The translations under genes were made by a program, and so were the position numbers. The notes under the pieces were generated by a model. The model saw only the letters and a program-made list of their open reading frames with translations. It made no database searches and had not been told where the DNA came from. This document shows positions 23,386-34,618 of a stretch of DNA of 64,000 bases, in pieces. The stretch is from Diaporthe sp. PMI_573 (lineage: Eukaryota; Ascomycota; Sordariomycetes; Diaporthales; Diaporthaceae), in the NCBI GenBank assembly GCA_021399435.1, contig JAJTUP010000056.1:124001-188000 (forward strand), written 5' to 3'. Each line of letters opens with the position of its first letter. The first letter of the stretch is position 1.

Positions 23386-23530
23386 AGAAGCCATCATGTG
23401 CATCCAGGCGGGCGTCAATTCTGTCGAAGCGGGCATCATGTTGGTCGAAGCGGGTATCGTATTCATCGAGTTTGTCGTGAATTTACCAAATTCACGCTTC
23501 AGCTCTTGGTCTTGTCGGTTCCTTGCCTGC
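23386..23530 (-). pseudogene. Small heptad-repeat (coiled-coil) protein relic
   Basis: The minus strand encodes KLDEYDTRFDQHDARFDRID followed by ARLDAHDGFFNEL, a regular 7-residue pattern (x-R-F-D-x-x-D). Small fungal coiled-coil proteins with a tandem RFD-type repeat look like this. An upstream piece in another frame (SEFVQARNRQDQELKREFGK) fits the same protein with a one-base shift near 23490. No complete frame remains. Confidence 0.4.
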
Positions 23531-24098
23531 ACAAACTCGCTCCGGGTGAAGGGGTTAAGAAGAATCTGGAGGATGGACCGGCAAAATGATATTGTACAAT
23601 TAGAGAGGAAGTGACATTTCTATGGCTCTCTGCGCACGCCACTTCTCTATTCTTCTTTTGAGACCAGGTTCAGTTGGAACCATAGATAAAGCCCGCAAGT
23701 GCTGCAATTCTGTATGCCCAAGTCTGTATCCCACCAGTGCTGGGGGCAGTCTATCTGCTAGCGGAAGGGATTTCTTTAACGTGGTTGGACAGTCAGCCGG
23801 TCAGGACAGATGCCCGGTCACTTTTGCTAACTCTACTAACTTTAGTCAACCCCAGCACCCACCCAGTGCAATAGAATCAATAAAAGTTGGCACCAATTAG
23901 TGCCAATTGCTTCAAATTGCTTATTTCTAATTGGTTTGGGTAATTTAGAGTGGTGGTGTGGTTGCAGTGCCAGTCTGAAAATTTAAAGTTTGGGTGGGCA
24001 GGTCTGTTTTTGGTGCAGATCGTGTCCCCTTTTTTCGCGTTAGTCTCGCATCACCCTACCTACTTAAATATTCAACACGCTAGAAGTCAACATCTACA

Positions 24099-25736
24099 AT
24101 GCCAATCTACTTAAAAGAAGAGAAAGTCAAACTAGCGCTTCAGGCAATTGAGAACTCTAAAAAAAATCAAAAGAAACCCTTAAGTGCACGTCAAGCTGCA
24201 CGGATTTTCAACGTTCCACGCAGCACAATAATCGACAGGATGAACAACCGACCACATCGCGAAGAATCACGCGTCGAAAAGCATAAACTTGACCCAGTCG
24301 AAGAGCAAACGCTTATTCGATATATAATTGAGCAAGATGCACGAGGTTTTCCAATGCGACTTTCTGGTGTGGAAGATATGGCCAACCTCTTGCTCGCGTC
24401 GCGTGATGGCAAGCCTGTTGGTACCAAATGGGCATGATGCTTCGTGGATGCACAACCAAGCTTGAAGACCAAGTTTAATCGGCCATATGACTACCAGAGG
24501 GCCCTCTGCGAAGATCCTGAGGTTATTGGGAACTGGTTCCGGCTGCTCCGCAACATGATGGCCAAATATGGGGTCCTAGACGATGACCTATACAACTTTG
24601 ACGAGACTGGCTTCATGATGGGTGTGATAACCGCAACATTGGTTGTTACACGTTCTGATCGACACGGAAAAGCCAAATCTATTCAACCTGGAAACCGGGA
24701 ATGGGCAACAGCTATTGAATGTATCAATGCGAAGGGCTGGTGTATCCCGCCGTTCGTGATCGTCCAGGGCGCCTACCACCTTGCCAACTGGACAACAGAG
24801 TCAGGCTTCCCACTAAGCTGGGTCATCAAGCCTACTCCAAATGGGTGGACAGATAACGAGACTGGTCTTGAATGGATTCAGCACTTTGACAAGCATACAA
24901 AGCAACGAACAAAGGGTGCGTACCGGATGCTCATCCTTGATGGCCATGAGAGCCATGTATCAGCGGAGTTTGAGCAGTACTGCACAGAGCACAGCATTAT
25001 CCCTATTAGCATGCCACCGCATTCTTCTCATCTACTCCAGCCATTGGATGTCGCATTATACTCGCCATTAAAGCGTGCATATGGCGATGAGATCAATCTC
25101 TTCATCCGGGCCTCCATCAACCACATCACCAAGTCTGAGTTCTTTATTGCGTTTAAGGCAGCCCACGACAAGATCTTTACGGAAGAAAACATGAGATCTG
25201 GGTTCAGAGGAGCTGGGATTTCTCCATGGGACCCAGACTCCGTTATCTCTAAGCTGGATGTCCGCCTACAAACTCCAGTACAGTCCCTTCCCGTGTCGCC
25301 ATCCAAATGGGAATCACAAACACCCTCCAATGCCCACCAGACTATCCAGCAATCAAGTTTTATCAAGGGCAAGATCTCCAACCATCAGGGCAGCTCCCTT
25401 ACACCGATTATGGAGGCTGTCGACAGGATGGCAAAGGGAGCACAAGCAATGGCACACTCAATTACACTTATGAGCCAGCAGATCCGGACACTTCAAGAGG
25501 CTAACATAGCACTCGCCAAACGCCGGAGGGCTAAAAGAAGTCGGGTCCAGCTTGGAGGAGCACTTAGTATTGAGGACTCTCAGGCGATAATCGAAGAAAA
25601 ACAAAAGGGGAAGCGGCCAGCTGGTGAAATGGCTGAGGGTGCCGAGGATGATGATGATGATATTGTTTTACGCCGGGGGCCGCACCGCAAGCGGTACGAC
25701 CAGACCTTGATCTCAGAGGGTACAGGGCGTGTCTAG
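24099..25736 (+). mobile_element. Fot1/pogo-type transposon, transposase broken by one stop
   Basis: The transposase frame runs from ATG 24099 to TAG 25734-25736 in a single reading frame, interrupted only by TGA at 24435-24437 (after VGTKWA). Residues 1-70 are a psq/helix-turn-helix region (KKPLSARQAARIFNVPRSTI). After the stop come the DDE domain blocks YNFDETGFMMG, REWATAIECINAKGWCIPPF, LILDGHESHV and PPHSSHLLQPLDVALYSPLK, then the C-terminal GFRGAGISPWDPDSVISKL and a basic, coiled region with an acidic DDDDDI tail. It is about 545 codons long, usual for the family. TTTGGGTGGG-like motifs near 23990 and, inverted, near 25865 may be eroded termini; no certain target duplication was found. 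Confidence 0.85.
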
Positions 25737-25744
25737 CTAGGGTG

Positions 25745-25822
25745 TGAAGTGATGTTGATGTGTATCAACATCCCCATTTTCGATGTGATGTGTATGTTGA
25801 CAAGATGTTGATCAACATGTGT
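25745..25822. repeat. Palindromic GTTGATCAAC module
   Basis: Two inverted repeats lie just after the Fot1-like stop: GATGTTGA(6)TCAACATC at 25751-25772 and the perfect 14-bp palindrome ATGTTGATCAACAT at 25805-25818. The same 14-mer occurs at 60004-60017. It is probably terminal structure of an element. Confidence 0.5.
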
Positions 25823-25917
25823 AATACACATGTGGAAAATGTGAAGTTGATCGGAGCCTTGCCCCACCCAAATCAAGTCGGAAAGACACGAGCGTAGGCT
25901 GATTGACATGTTCGCAG

Positions 25918-26215
25918 GATGTTCTTTTCGAAAAGATGACATTCTCGTACTATATGTCAGTCATCGAGTCCAAGGTGCAAGGTGCATGGAACCTCCATCA
26001 TGCCACAGCCGGAACACCAATGGACTTCTTCGTCGTCATCTCATCGACAGCCGGCATTGTTGGTAACCGAGGCCAAGCAGCTTACGCTGCAGCAAACACA
26101 TTCTTGGACAGCTTCGTCCAAAGTTGTGACGGGCATGCGGATCCCCCCAGACAGGACCAAGCTGCCCTTCTGGACCACAGACGCCAAGTTCAAGCGCCTC
26201 CGCGAGGAACCGTAT
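25918..26215 (+). pseudogene. Highly reducing polyketide synthase KR fragment
   Basis: After an intron-like end (GCTGATTGACATGTTCGCAG) the frame reads [49 protein letters not shown] and [15 protein letters not shown]. This is the ketoreductase catalytic region of an HR-PKS, with the Ser and Tyr/Asn signature area. At about 26110 the frame changes directly to [20 protein letters not shown] and AKFKRL, which belongs to the linker after the KR, before the acyl carrier protein. The roughly 150 residues normally between are deleted. The fragment ends where hAT sequence on the opposite strand begins. No other PKS domains are in the window. Confidence 0.75.
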
Positions 26216-28228
26216 ACCAAGAGTACCTATGCCTTGCAACTGGCTGGTGACTATGGCAAAAGGTTCGAGAATGAGATTGTAGACGGAGATGAGCTTCCAG
26301 TCTTGAGCAGACAGCTTGTCATCGATGATGCACGGCCGCTCCCTCGGCTTAGCACCGTTCTCTTCCCAATCAACTTCAACGTCGGCGATAAACTGATTGA
26401 TGGCTTCTCGATGAGATAGCGCATGGCTAATCATATCCCTGTCCGAGGACCATCGAGTCTCTACGTTCTGCACCCATTCATGAGTTCGCTCGGGGTTCGG
26501 CTCGTTATTCATTCTGTTGATTTTGACCTGAACAAAGTTAGCCAGCGGCTCCGGTAGCAAAGGCTAGGCCGGTTGGCCAACCTGCGCATGAAGATACGTC
26601 CTTCTGAGCCTAGGGCTCCTTTTGATGGCGACACCAACGTTGTGGAGTTTTCCTATCGGGCCCATCTTCCGGAATTTGGCGAGAGCGTCCGTATCGATGA
26701 CCTCGGAGATCGGATAGGTGAATTTCGGCGGCTCCAGAGGACTCCCAAGCATGATTCCGGCATCTGAGCCGTCATGATCAGAGTCATCGATGCCAAAAGC
26801 GCCTTCTTGATCGTCATCCAGTACCCTCCGAAGAGCCGTGTTGGTGGCATCGTCATCCCCATCGGTGTCGACATCTCGGGTATCATCCAGTGCGTCGGCT
26901 AAGGACTGCGACGCATTGCCGTAGAGCATTGCTCGGACTACCCTATTGATGCAATGTGGTGCGCAGCGAAGCCGTCGTTCCTCTCCAACGAAGCCAAAGC
27001 GATGTCCAATAGCTTCCATTGCTCTGTCGTTGTTGGTAGCATTGTCCAGCGTAAAGAAGCCGAGCTTATCGTCCAGCTCCCAGAAGTCCAGAATCCTGGA
27101 CACCTCCTCCGCAAGAGCTTCACCGGTATGCCGACCGTTAAGGTACGGTAGGCCGAGCAGAACCTTGCGGCGCCCAAAATTCTTGTCTACAAACTGTGCA
27201 TTGATGCCGAGGAAGGAGAGATTGGTGCGTGATGTCCAGCCGTCAAAAGAGAAGTGTACCAAGTGGAGGGCTGTCTGGAGCATCGTCTTCACCGATACAG
27301 ATGCTTTTCCATACTCCGAGAACAACAAGCGAATCAGGGTGTCTGCCGAAGGGATGTGGGAGGCGCATACCAACGAGTTTCCGTAGAGAAGGATTGCCTT
27401 GAACTCATCCGACTCGACAATCTGGAACGGCAGATTGTGTGTCGTTATCCAGTTCAGGATCAAGGTGTGCAAATCCTCCTTTCTATAGCCTCCGATCATT
27501 GTGTCCATCACCTGCTGTGCTGCCGGCTTAGATTTCGTGATGAGTTGTTCAAACACACTTCGCCGAATCTTGGTCCGAGAGGGATCCTAATATCGAACAG
27601 TCAGTTACAATCCAATGAAGAAAGAGAAGAGGCTTGCCTGAAGTTTGTGTCTGCCGTAGAGGTGGTTCTTGATGTTCCCAGCACCTGAGGCATCAAAAGT
27701 GAACTTTGAGACGTTGTAACTTTTACCGCCAAGCGCCTTCCGGTGGCAGAGGACACATATGAACTTCGATCTCGCTTTCGGCTTAGTAGTGACACGGCAG
27801 TCCCTGAGCTTAAAGCCGTACTTCCACCACCATGCGGTTTTGTCTTCCTCGCTCCTTACGTAGTCGGGTAACTGGTCAATCCACGAGAAAGTCGCCCAGT
27901 CTTCTTCAGTGACATCCTCCGGTCCTGATCGAGAACGATACGGCGTAAAGGGGCTGGATGATGGCACAGGCGGTGAGGAACAGCTGTCGGACCACGGCGG
28001 AATTGGAAAGTCTGACATGAAGACGTCATCATCTGGCACTGCAGATAGGCTCGGAAAAGCCAACCTCATATCGGGGTGGTCCTCTGGCGGTGATGAGAAA
28101 AGGGGGGGTTGAAAAGCGCGACGGGCCATACTTAATTGGCCGTGGGCAGGTAGAACGGGTCTGCTAATGTTGTTGAGGATGGAATTTGACATTGGACCAG
28201 TCCTTGGAAGGCGTCTTCCAGTCCTCAT
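26216..28228 (-). mobile_element. hAT transposon, transposase lacking its C-terminus
   Basis: Three minus-strand exons encode a hAT transposase. Exon 1 (28228-27628) has a Ser/Pro-rich leader and a BED-type zinc finger (FICVLCHR...HLYGRHKLQ). A GC-AG intron (GCAAGC...ATTAG) joins in phase to exon 2 with LHLVHFSFDGWTSRTNLSFL, LGFFTLDNATNNDRAME and RLRCAPHCINRVVRAMLYG. A second GT-AG intron at about 26517-26575 leads to ETRWSSDRDMISHA and [13 protein letters not shown]. There the dimerisation domain should follow, but PKS sequence begins at about 26215. The element is therefore non-autonomous. Its right terminal repeat was not identified. Confidence 0.82.
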
Positions 28229-29712
28229 TTAGCCCCTGACATCCAGATTGACATGACGGCCGTATGTCTCTGGCATCTGGGGCATGGAACATGATGGGTT
28301 CGAGAAGGATCTGGTCGGTCAGGAGGTCACAGGGCAAGGAGAAGAGGACAAGAACGTGCCAGATTGTGAATGTGAAGAGGCCTCTTGGCTGGAGGCGAAG
28401 TTGTCGACGTCGATATCCATCTCTGAGACCATAGCTTCGGCAACCTGCAGGTTGTCCGATGTTGTGTTAGAGCAGAGAACAGGCCGTCGGGCAGAGAAAA
28501 CGGGCTTACTGCGACTTTTTCTATCCAACTACCCACATCTTTCCACTGCATTTTGGAGACCAACGCGTACATACGATGCTGTTGACGCAGCAAGACACGT
28601 TCTACGCGCCCACACCGATGCGTCAACGCGCCAACGCGCCGACGCGCCGCTTTTGTTCAAGTTTAATGTTGCTACCGAGTTACTTTATTTTCGCCGAACC
28701 GATGCCTCTTGATGAAGGTACCTCTAGAACAGTGAGCAACTCTCTCAAAGCAGCAATTCATTTGATAATAATATGAACAAAATGTGAAGCAAAATTTTCT
28801 CAAGTGAAGATACAACTAACATATTTTTCTAGTGCCGAATGGCTGCACAAAATCCAAACGGACTGCTGTTAAGTGTGGGGAGGAATAGGCCGGATGTGCT
28901 AAGGTGTGATGACTCCATACGTCGTCCGTTGTATATGGCTGATACAGAAATTTTGTTTTTCAGCTCCCAAGTATCCCTCCAATAGTACCCCTGAATATCG
29001 ACATCAGGTCGATCGATAGCGATGGAAACCTTGAATCGCCATCGCCATCGACGCTAATCGCCACTGCGATGGCGATCGATATCGATTTTCCATCGATCGC
29101 TGCGGAACCCTGCCCAAGGCGCTGGCCTCCTTTGTTTATATGTAGGTATCGATTCTCTAGTCGTAGGGATTTCAGAAACCAACAAGGCCATGCTGAAAAG
29201 TGACCAGTTACGATGGTGGTCAACTATAATTGAGGCAATCACAGCTACCAGCGAAGCACTCTTCCTAATTGTAGTGGGCCTTGGCAGGTAGTATCGTGAT
29301 TCCTCTCTGTGTTCGGCTCGGCGTATTGATGGGGGTCGGGTATTTTCGATGAGCCCCTATGACCAATCATACGCAAAGTCGGTCAAACACAACTTCACGC
29401 AGTTGCGTGAAGATTGACTGAAAGGGCGCAGCCGAACATTTCCATATATTAAGTACTGTGGAGATCTTAATTCTTCTCTTTCAATGATTTTGCAACATCG
29501 ACAACAGCTCTTTCAATGTCGGGGTTTCCTGGTTTCCACCCATAGTCTTTTCACCCTTCGCCGATGTTTCTCTGCATAATTTGCGAACTTCGAATTGCTT
29601 CTAAACTGACGCACATCTTCTCTCGCAGGGCATTGCTGGCGACTCTAAATCACTCGCAGAGACTTCAGCAACAGCAATACCCAGGCGCGAGTTTGGGTAC
29701 AGCGACAGTCAG
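28229..29712. other. Intergenic, repeat-bearing
   Basis: No supported gene. It contains the 5' flank of the hAT element, a GCGCCAACGCGCCGACGCGCC low-complexity patch at 28625-28650 and the inverted repeat at 29021-29094. The last 130 bases hold a likely 5' intron end (CTGACGCACATCTTCTCTCGCAG at 29607-29629) before the zinc-finger gene, so a short upstream exon is possible. Confidence 0.4.
29021..29094. repeat. Imperfect inverted repeat rich in CGATGG/CCATCG
   Basis: GATGGAAA at 29021 is mirrored by TTTCCATC at 29087-29094, and the interior carries matching ATCGCCATCGC / GCGATGGCGAT arms. A long hairpin could form. There is no coding content. Confidence 0.45.
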
Positions 29713-30747
29713 ATGTATTTAGACGCCGTATCTTCTCAAGGTCTGGACCAGATGGCAAAGCATGTTGGTACGGATTTGCAAGAATTTCAGGATCTTTTTG
29801 AATGGGTATCCAAGATTGAGCCGGGAAACTTACCCGGCGAAGATATGAATCCTGAGAGCAGAGCGGACCGGGCACATCTATGCCAAGGCAAAAGTCCAGT
29901 AACAGCCGAGGAACATCTGGACACGCACGAAACGTATGATACCGGTTCCCTGAACCTCGACCCTCCCCACAGTTTTGCAGGAGTCGTGGATGAATTGACG
30001 AGGACTGCCGTGGAGAGGTTCAACTCGGCGCATGTGAGCTCGTCGAGTGAGAGAGCTTTGGATCCAAACCCAGAGAAGTGTCGCAAGCGCTCTCGGCTCC
30101 ATCCTTGCCAAGAAACGACAAGCGCTGCATCAATCTCTGATTCAGTGGAGAGCGATGTTGTCCTCGTTGAGCACTCGATCAATTCGGCACCGCGGATATG
30201 GCCATGCCCATTCTTCGTCAGAGATAGGGCATCCCATCTAAGCTGTTTGACGAGGCATTGTCTCCAGAGCATAGATGATGTGAGAGAGCATTTGTGCTCG
30301 GTGCATTTGGAACCCATCTACTGTTCTGTCTGCTACGAGACTTTCCCGACAGTTAGAATTCGGGACACTCATATGCGGAGCCGGGGATGTCGCCATCGGC
30401 TACCCGTTATTTTTGACAGCCTCAGGGATTCGCAGGTACGAGAGCTCGAGAGGCAAAGATCGGCTGCGGATACGGTCCCGGATCTACAGGCAAGGCAATG
30501 GATTCAGATCTGGTCCGTTGTATTCTCTTGCACACAGCCGCCTCCGTCACCGTTCTCTTTCAGTCAAGGGGAGCTTGAGGTCTACAGGTTCCGTGACTTC
30601 TGGAAGCGACACGGAGAGGATATAATCGCCGACGTTTTAGCAAAGCACAGACTTCAGCAGTACGACATTAAAGATGAGGAAAGAAACTTGGAATTATTGT
30701 ACCAGTTGGTAGCTGACCGTGCTGTGGACTGCATGTTGGTCACTTAG
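29713..30747 (+). CDS. Zinc-finger-like (atypical C2H2) fungal protein
   Basis: A frame of 344 residues starts from the first ATG; the frame is open upstream through a probable intron acceptor at 29629, so the true start may be earlier. Residues 1-160 are acidic and Ser-rich with a basic KCRKRSR stretch near 118. Residues about 163-230 hold Cys/His clusters: WPCPFFVRD...HLSCLTRHCL, VREHLCSVHLEPIYCSVCYE and TFPTVRIRDTHMRSRGC. This layout is common in fungal C2H2-type proteins of the anti-pathogen/regulatory kind but none is named here. The C-terminus (YRFRDFWKRHGEDIIADVLA) is helical and charged. A DNA-binding role is inferred. Confidence 0.65.
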   Translation: MYLDAVSSQGLDQMAKHVGTDLQEFQDLFEWVSKIEPGNLPGEDMNPESRADRAHLCQGKSPVTAEEHLDTHETYDTGSLNLDPPHSFAGVVDELTRTAVERFNSAHVSSSSERALDPNPEKCRKRSRLHPCQETTSAASISDSVESDVVLVEHSINSAPRIWPCPFFVRDRASHLSCLTRHCLQSIDDVREHLCSVHLEPIYCSVCYETFPTVRIRDTHMRSRGCRHRLPVIFDSLRDSQVRELERQRSAADTVPDLQARQWIQIWSVVFSCTQPPPSPFSFSQGELEVYRFRDFWKRHGEDIIADVLAKHRLQQYDIKDEERNLELLYQLVADRAVDCMLVT

Positions 30748-32188
30748 GACACCGAAAACAGAGATGTAGGTATTAGAACAGCATGACATCCTGGAGCATT
30801 TGCCCCATGTCGCCTTGCCTGTCAGAGAAATTAGACCCCTGCCAGGCCATTTCGACATTCTTTTCCTTTGAACTCCAGATAGAAAACTCACTTTTTCATC
30901 AATTCCCGAAATTGGACCTGCCTAGGGAGACTTAGCCTGAGGATACAGCATAACCGCTTCGAAACGTACATCGATGACAGGAGATCCTTCCTGGAAATAA
31001 TTAGCAAGGAGCCGGAGGAGCCTAAGAGCGGCAAGAAGAAGCACCACGGCCGCCGCGGCCGCCACAACGACCACCAGTGAGAGAATGCACTGGGGCCACT
31101 GACTGGGATGTCCTGGCCGACCCGGGTGACGAGTTGCGTCCCCTTCCCGCCCGTTGCGTGAGCTTGCTTTTCTTTTTCAGCTCGCGCTTGAGGGTGGATC
31201 CTTTTATCTTGGTGTGTTAAGGTAATACTAATAGTCGTGGATTCCGTTTGATTCCGAGTGTTATGTGATACTAATGGTGTTTGCGGCGGTGAATGGCCTT
31301 GAGAAATGTGCGTCTGGATGCTCTTTGGCCCACGGCTCCCTCGGCCATGAGCTGTTATCACTCCCTTAATTGTAATTAATTTACTCTCATAATTGTAATT
31401 AATTTGTTTGTTTTTAAAAATGTTTCCGCGCAATCGAACCTCATATCCTTTCTCGGTGACAATCGTAACATGTGAAAAGGTGACATCCGATAGTAAACCC
31501 GCCGGCATGTAGCAGCCTCGTCTTTCCCGGATTTTCAGTTAAATGTACTGCAACAATTTGCTTATCAAAATTTTACATCAACCATTCCCTTCGAGAGTAA
31601 CACAAGCCTCCAAAGCCAGCGGTACAGTGCCTGCAGCTTCTCTGTGTTGTAATATCATGATCATTCTCCGTCTCATTTGTGGCTGTCCGACCAGGTGAGA
31701 ACACTGGATGTATGTTTTGTCAATCTATGGGTTAGCAAGGCCTTTCAGTGAGCCTCTTGCTTAGTCGTGATTTAAGTAAGTAATGGAGGGCGCGTCCGCC
31801 GAGAAATGATATCCCAGACACATCTATTTGAGGAAAACAGAATGTGCAGGATATGTTCTCTCTTCCCCAAAAGACATGGTTATTGTAAGGGTTTCGAATA
31901 CAAATAGAGTGAACAGGGATACGCAGCGACCGAGCAGCGCACTAGTAGCGTGCAAGCAGTATATTCAGGACCAAAGATACAACTAAACTTATCCCCCTCC
32001 CTTCCTCTCCTCCTAATAGGAAAGTTCCTCTCTTTTATAGACGGACCTATAGATTCCATATAGTTCTTCTCGGCTCTCCCTCGGCTCCATCGCAGCGCTA
32101 AAGCAGCGCCGTCTATTGCTAAATAGGGGCTTAAGGCTATAGTAACACTTTGGCACCGTGGCCTCTGACAGTTATCCTCTTCCTCTCC
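30748..32188. other. Intergenic, no firm gene
   Basis: A plus-strand stretch ending at about 31080 reads RFETYIDDRRSFLEIISKEP, then a Lys/His/Arg-rich tail to a stop. It has no ATG and could be an exon remnant. The opposite-strand 206-codon frame (30888-31508) shows no motif. Direct copies of TTGTAATTAATTT occur at 31369-31408. Confidence 0.35.
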
Positions 32189-34299
32189 TTACTCAATTCG
32201 CGACAGGTCAAAGTCATCCTCGCGCTTTCTGACCAGCATCTCCACCGTGACGTCGGCATTCAGGACGATGCCGAATTCGGCAATCTTGGGCTTCACGCCC
32301 TGGGGCAGCTTCCAGTCGTAGTTGAGCAGTATGAATATCAGGGCGATCTTGATCTCGTTGGCCGCGAAGAACCTGCCCGGGCAGGCGTGGGTGCCGTGCC
32401 CGAAGCCGAGGTGGTCAGGTGACGTTGAGACCAGCTGTGAGCCGTTTTCCTTGCCGGGCTCGCCGCTGAGCCGCATGTTATAGAAACGGTAGCCGTCCCC
32501 TGTGTCGAGAGGTTAGCTACCAACAGTATGTATGGTGGTGAACAGAAAGGGAATAGGGAAGTGGAGGCATTATGGACTTGTGCACGGAAACGGAATAGTG
32601 TGCTTGAAATGGCGGGCTCATCGCAGTGTGTCGCTCACATTCGTTTGCATTTGGGTATACTTCATCGTCCCTTGATCCTCTGTCAGTATCCATTCGTCGT
32701 CATTGGAAGTAGGGAACCGTGAACATACCAGTGGCGGTGCGTTGATACCCCGAGAATAGTTCCCTTAGGAACCACCGTGCCGTTGGAGAGTTTGACATTC
32801 GCTCTAGCCTTTCGCTGCATCAGGGCTGTATCATGGGTCTGTCAGTATCATGAGATTCGTGTGATTTCAATCGTTTATACCGAGGTCTTCGTCTCGAACC
32901 ATATGTCTAGGGATAAGTGAAATGATTGACTCACATAGCTGGATAGGCTTGATGCGCTGGCTCTCCTTGATGACACTGTCGAGCAGCTTCATGTTCGTCA
33001 AGCTCGACTTCTTCCAGCCGCCGTCAGACAAGACCTCTTTGATTTCCTTACGCAGGTCTTCGATAACCTCCGGGTGCCCGGCCAAGTCCGTCATGGTTTG
33101 GGTCATGAGGTCTGAGGTGGTGTGGACGGCCACGACCGACAGGAACAACTGCATCGCCGCCGGCTCATAGTCGGCCTTCAAGTTTAACTTGGCGGCAGCA
33201 TTTTCAAACCACTCTATCGCATCGTCGAACTCGACCGTCTTACCCTCCGCCGTGGCGGCTGCTTTTGCCGCCGCACGCTTGTCCAGGACCGGCTGGAGAA
33301 CAGACCGTGCCTCGGCCACCTGCGACTGTGCGACCCTGCAGATGGGCACCACGCGGGCGGCGATAGACCGTATGATACCGGCTGGGTAAATGCGTAGGGC
33401 ATCGGCTGCTGGGAACATGGTCATTGCGTATTCTCTCGAGATCTTGAGCCACGCCTCGTTGCGACAAAGTTCCTCTCCCAGGAAGACGCGGGATGAGATA
33501 CGGGCGATGACTTTCAGGATCGTGTCTCTTAACGGCAGCGAGTGCCACTCTTCACGACGAGCAGGATTAGTAAACTGCTGTGAACATCTCGGGACACGCA
33601 AAGTACATGGTATGTCTTACCCTTGCTTTCCCCAAAAGAAGCAGGCACAGCCAGACCTGTCTCGTCTGCCAGAGGCTTGGTGATTTTGGCTGTGGATGGT
33701 CCAAAGTCAGCAATGATTTCAGCGCTTCTCCAGATGGCTGAGAGAACCGCACTAACCCAGGAGTTTTGTCAGGTTCTTATTGATCACAGGCAATGTTAGG
33801 TGGTCTTTCGTGCCTTGGAATATTGACTCAAAGCCAGGATGCTCGGTTTGGAAGAACTTTTGAGTCGATGTCAGTTTCAACGACCATACCTAGCAGCGCA
33901 CGCCAGATAATATTGAATGTCAGGCACACTTACTTCAGCGCTGAAGTCGGCAAAGCTGAGCTGGGCATGGCTCCGGATGTCATTCGCCATACTTGGCGGG
34001 AGGACTATCATATTGCCACAATCGGTGATGAGCTGTGCCGGCTCAGTAGGATGGCTGAAGAACCAATTTTGGAGTAGAGAACGACACTCTCGGTAATAGA
34101 TTCCCTTTGCACGCTCAGAAGTGAGCTCGAATGGCCGTCGAGGATTCAACAAGGGCGCGTCGGACTTGGGTTTACTGCCAAGGGAGTAGACGAGGACCAC
34201 GAGTACAAAGGTGGCCAAGAGATACGGGATCGGCCTGGCTGTGATGCCTGCCGTCTCCATGTCGCCCAAAGCTGCCTGGATGGAGGCTCGTAGAGACAT
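32189..34299 (-). CDS. Cytochrome P450 monooxygenase (CYP68/CYP503-like)
   Basis: Seven exons fit in phase: 34299-33934, 33856-33757, 33689-33621, 33549-32935, 32825-32729, 32670-32639 and 32499-32189, giving 529 residues. All introns are GT-AG. Residues about 18-42 are a membrane anchor (PIPYLLATFVLVVLVYSLGS). The I-helix reads LSVVAVHTTSDL, with His-Thr-Thr-Ser-Asp instead of the usual A-G-x-D/E-T; this variant is known in ent-kaurene-oxidase-like fungal P450s. ExxR is ESQR, and the haem loop FGHGTHACPGRF supplies the ligand Cys near residue 466. Such enzymes oxidise terpenoids or other secondary metabolites at the ER; the substrate cannot be told. An upstream in-frame ATG at 34368 is less likely. 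It diverges from the NmrA-like gene. Confidence 0.9.
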
Positions 34300-34618
34300 G
34301 TCGTCAACCACTTGGAGTAGTCGGAACGCCTGCCTCACTGACGACACCCAACCCCCACCCCCAAACATCAGTAGTGCCTTCTTGGTCCGTATTTACACTG
34401 ATTTGTGAACTGTGTGAGGTCACTTTTCTCGGCTCTCGTGCAAGTCCGCGTACAACGGTCCAAATCAAGGGGCAGAACGAATGGTTATTGCCACCGAGTC
34501 GGCTATGATGTGTCCCCAGTGTTTTACACCACCCCATCTCTTCGTCAATAACCACCAATACTTAAGTTATCGCCCTATAAGCTGAACTTCAGCCAGTTCG
34601 ATTATTCCACTTTGCATC
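34300..34618. promoter_or_regulatory. Divergent promoter between P450 and NmrA-like gene
   Basis: A 319-bp non-coding interval separates two divergent start codons. No motif can be assigned firmly. The spacing makes shared regulation plausible but it is inferred. Confidence 0.45.

Noticed and set aside
30888..31508. 206-codon minus-strand frame between the zinc-finger gene and the P450
   Set aside because: Low-complexity, no family features, and overlapped by a more coding-like plus-strand stretch.
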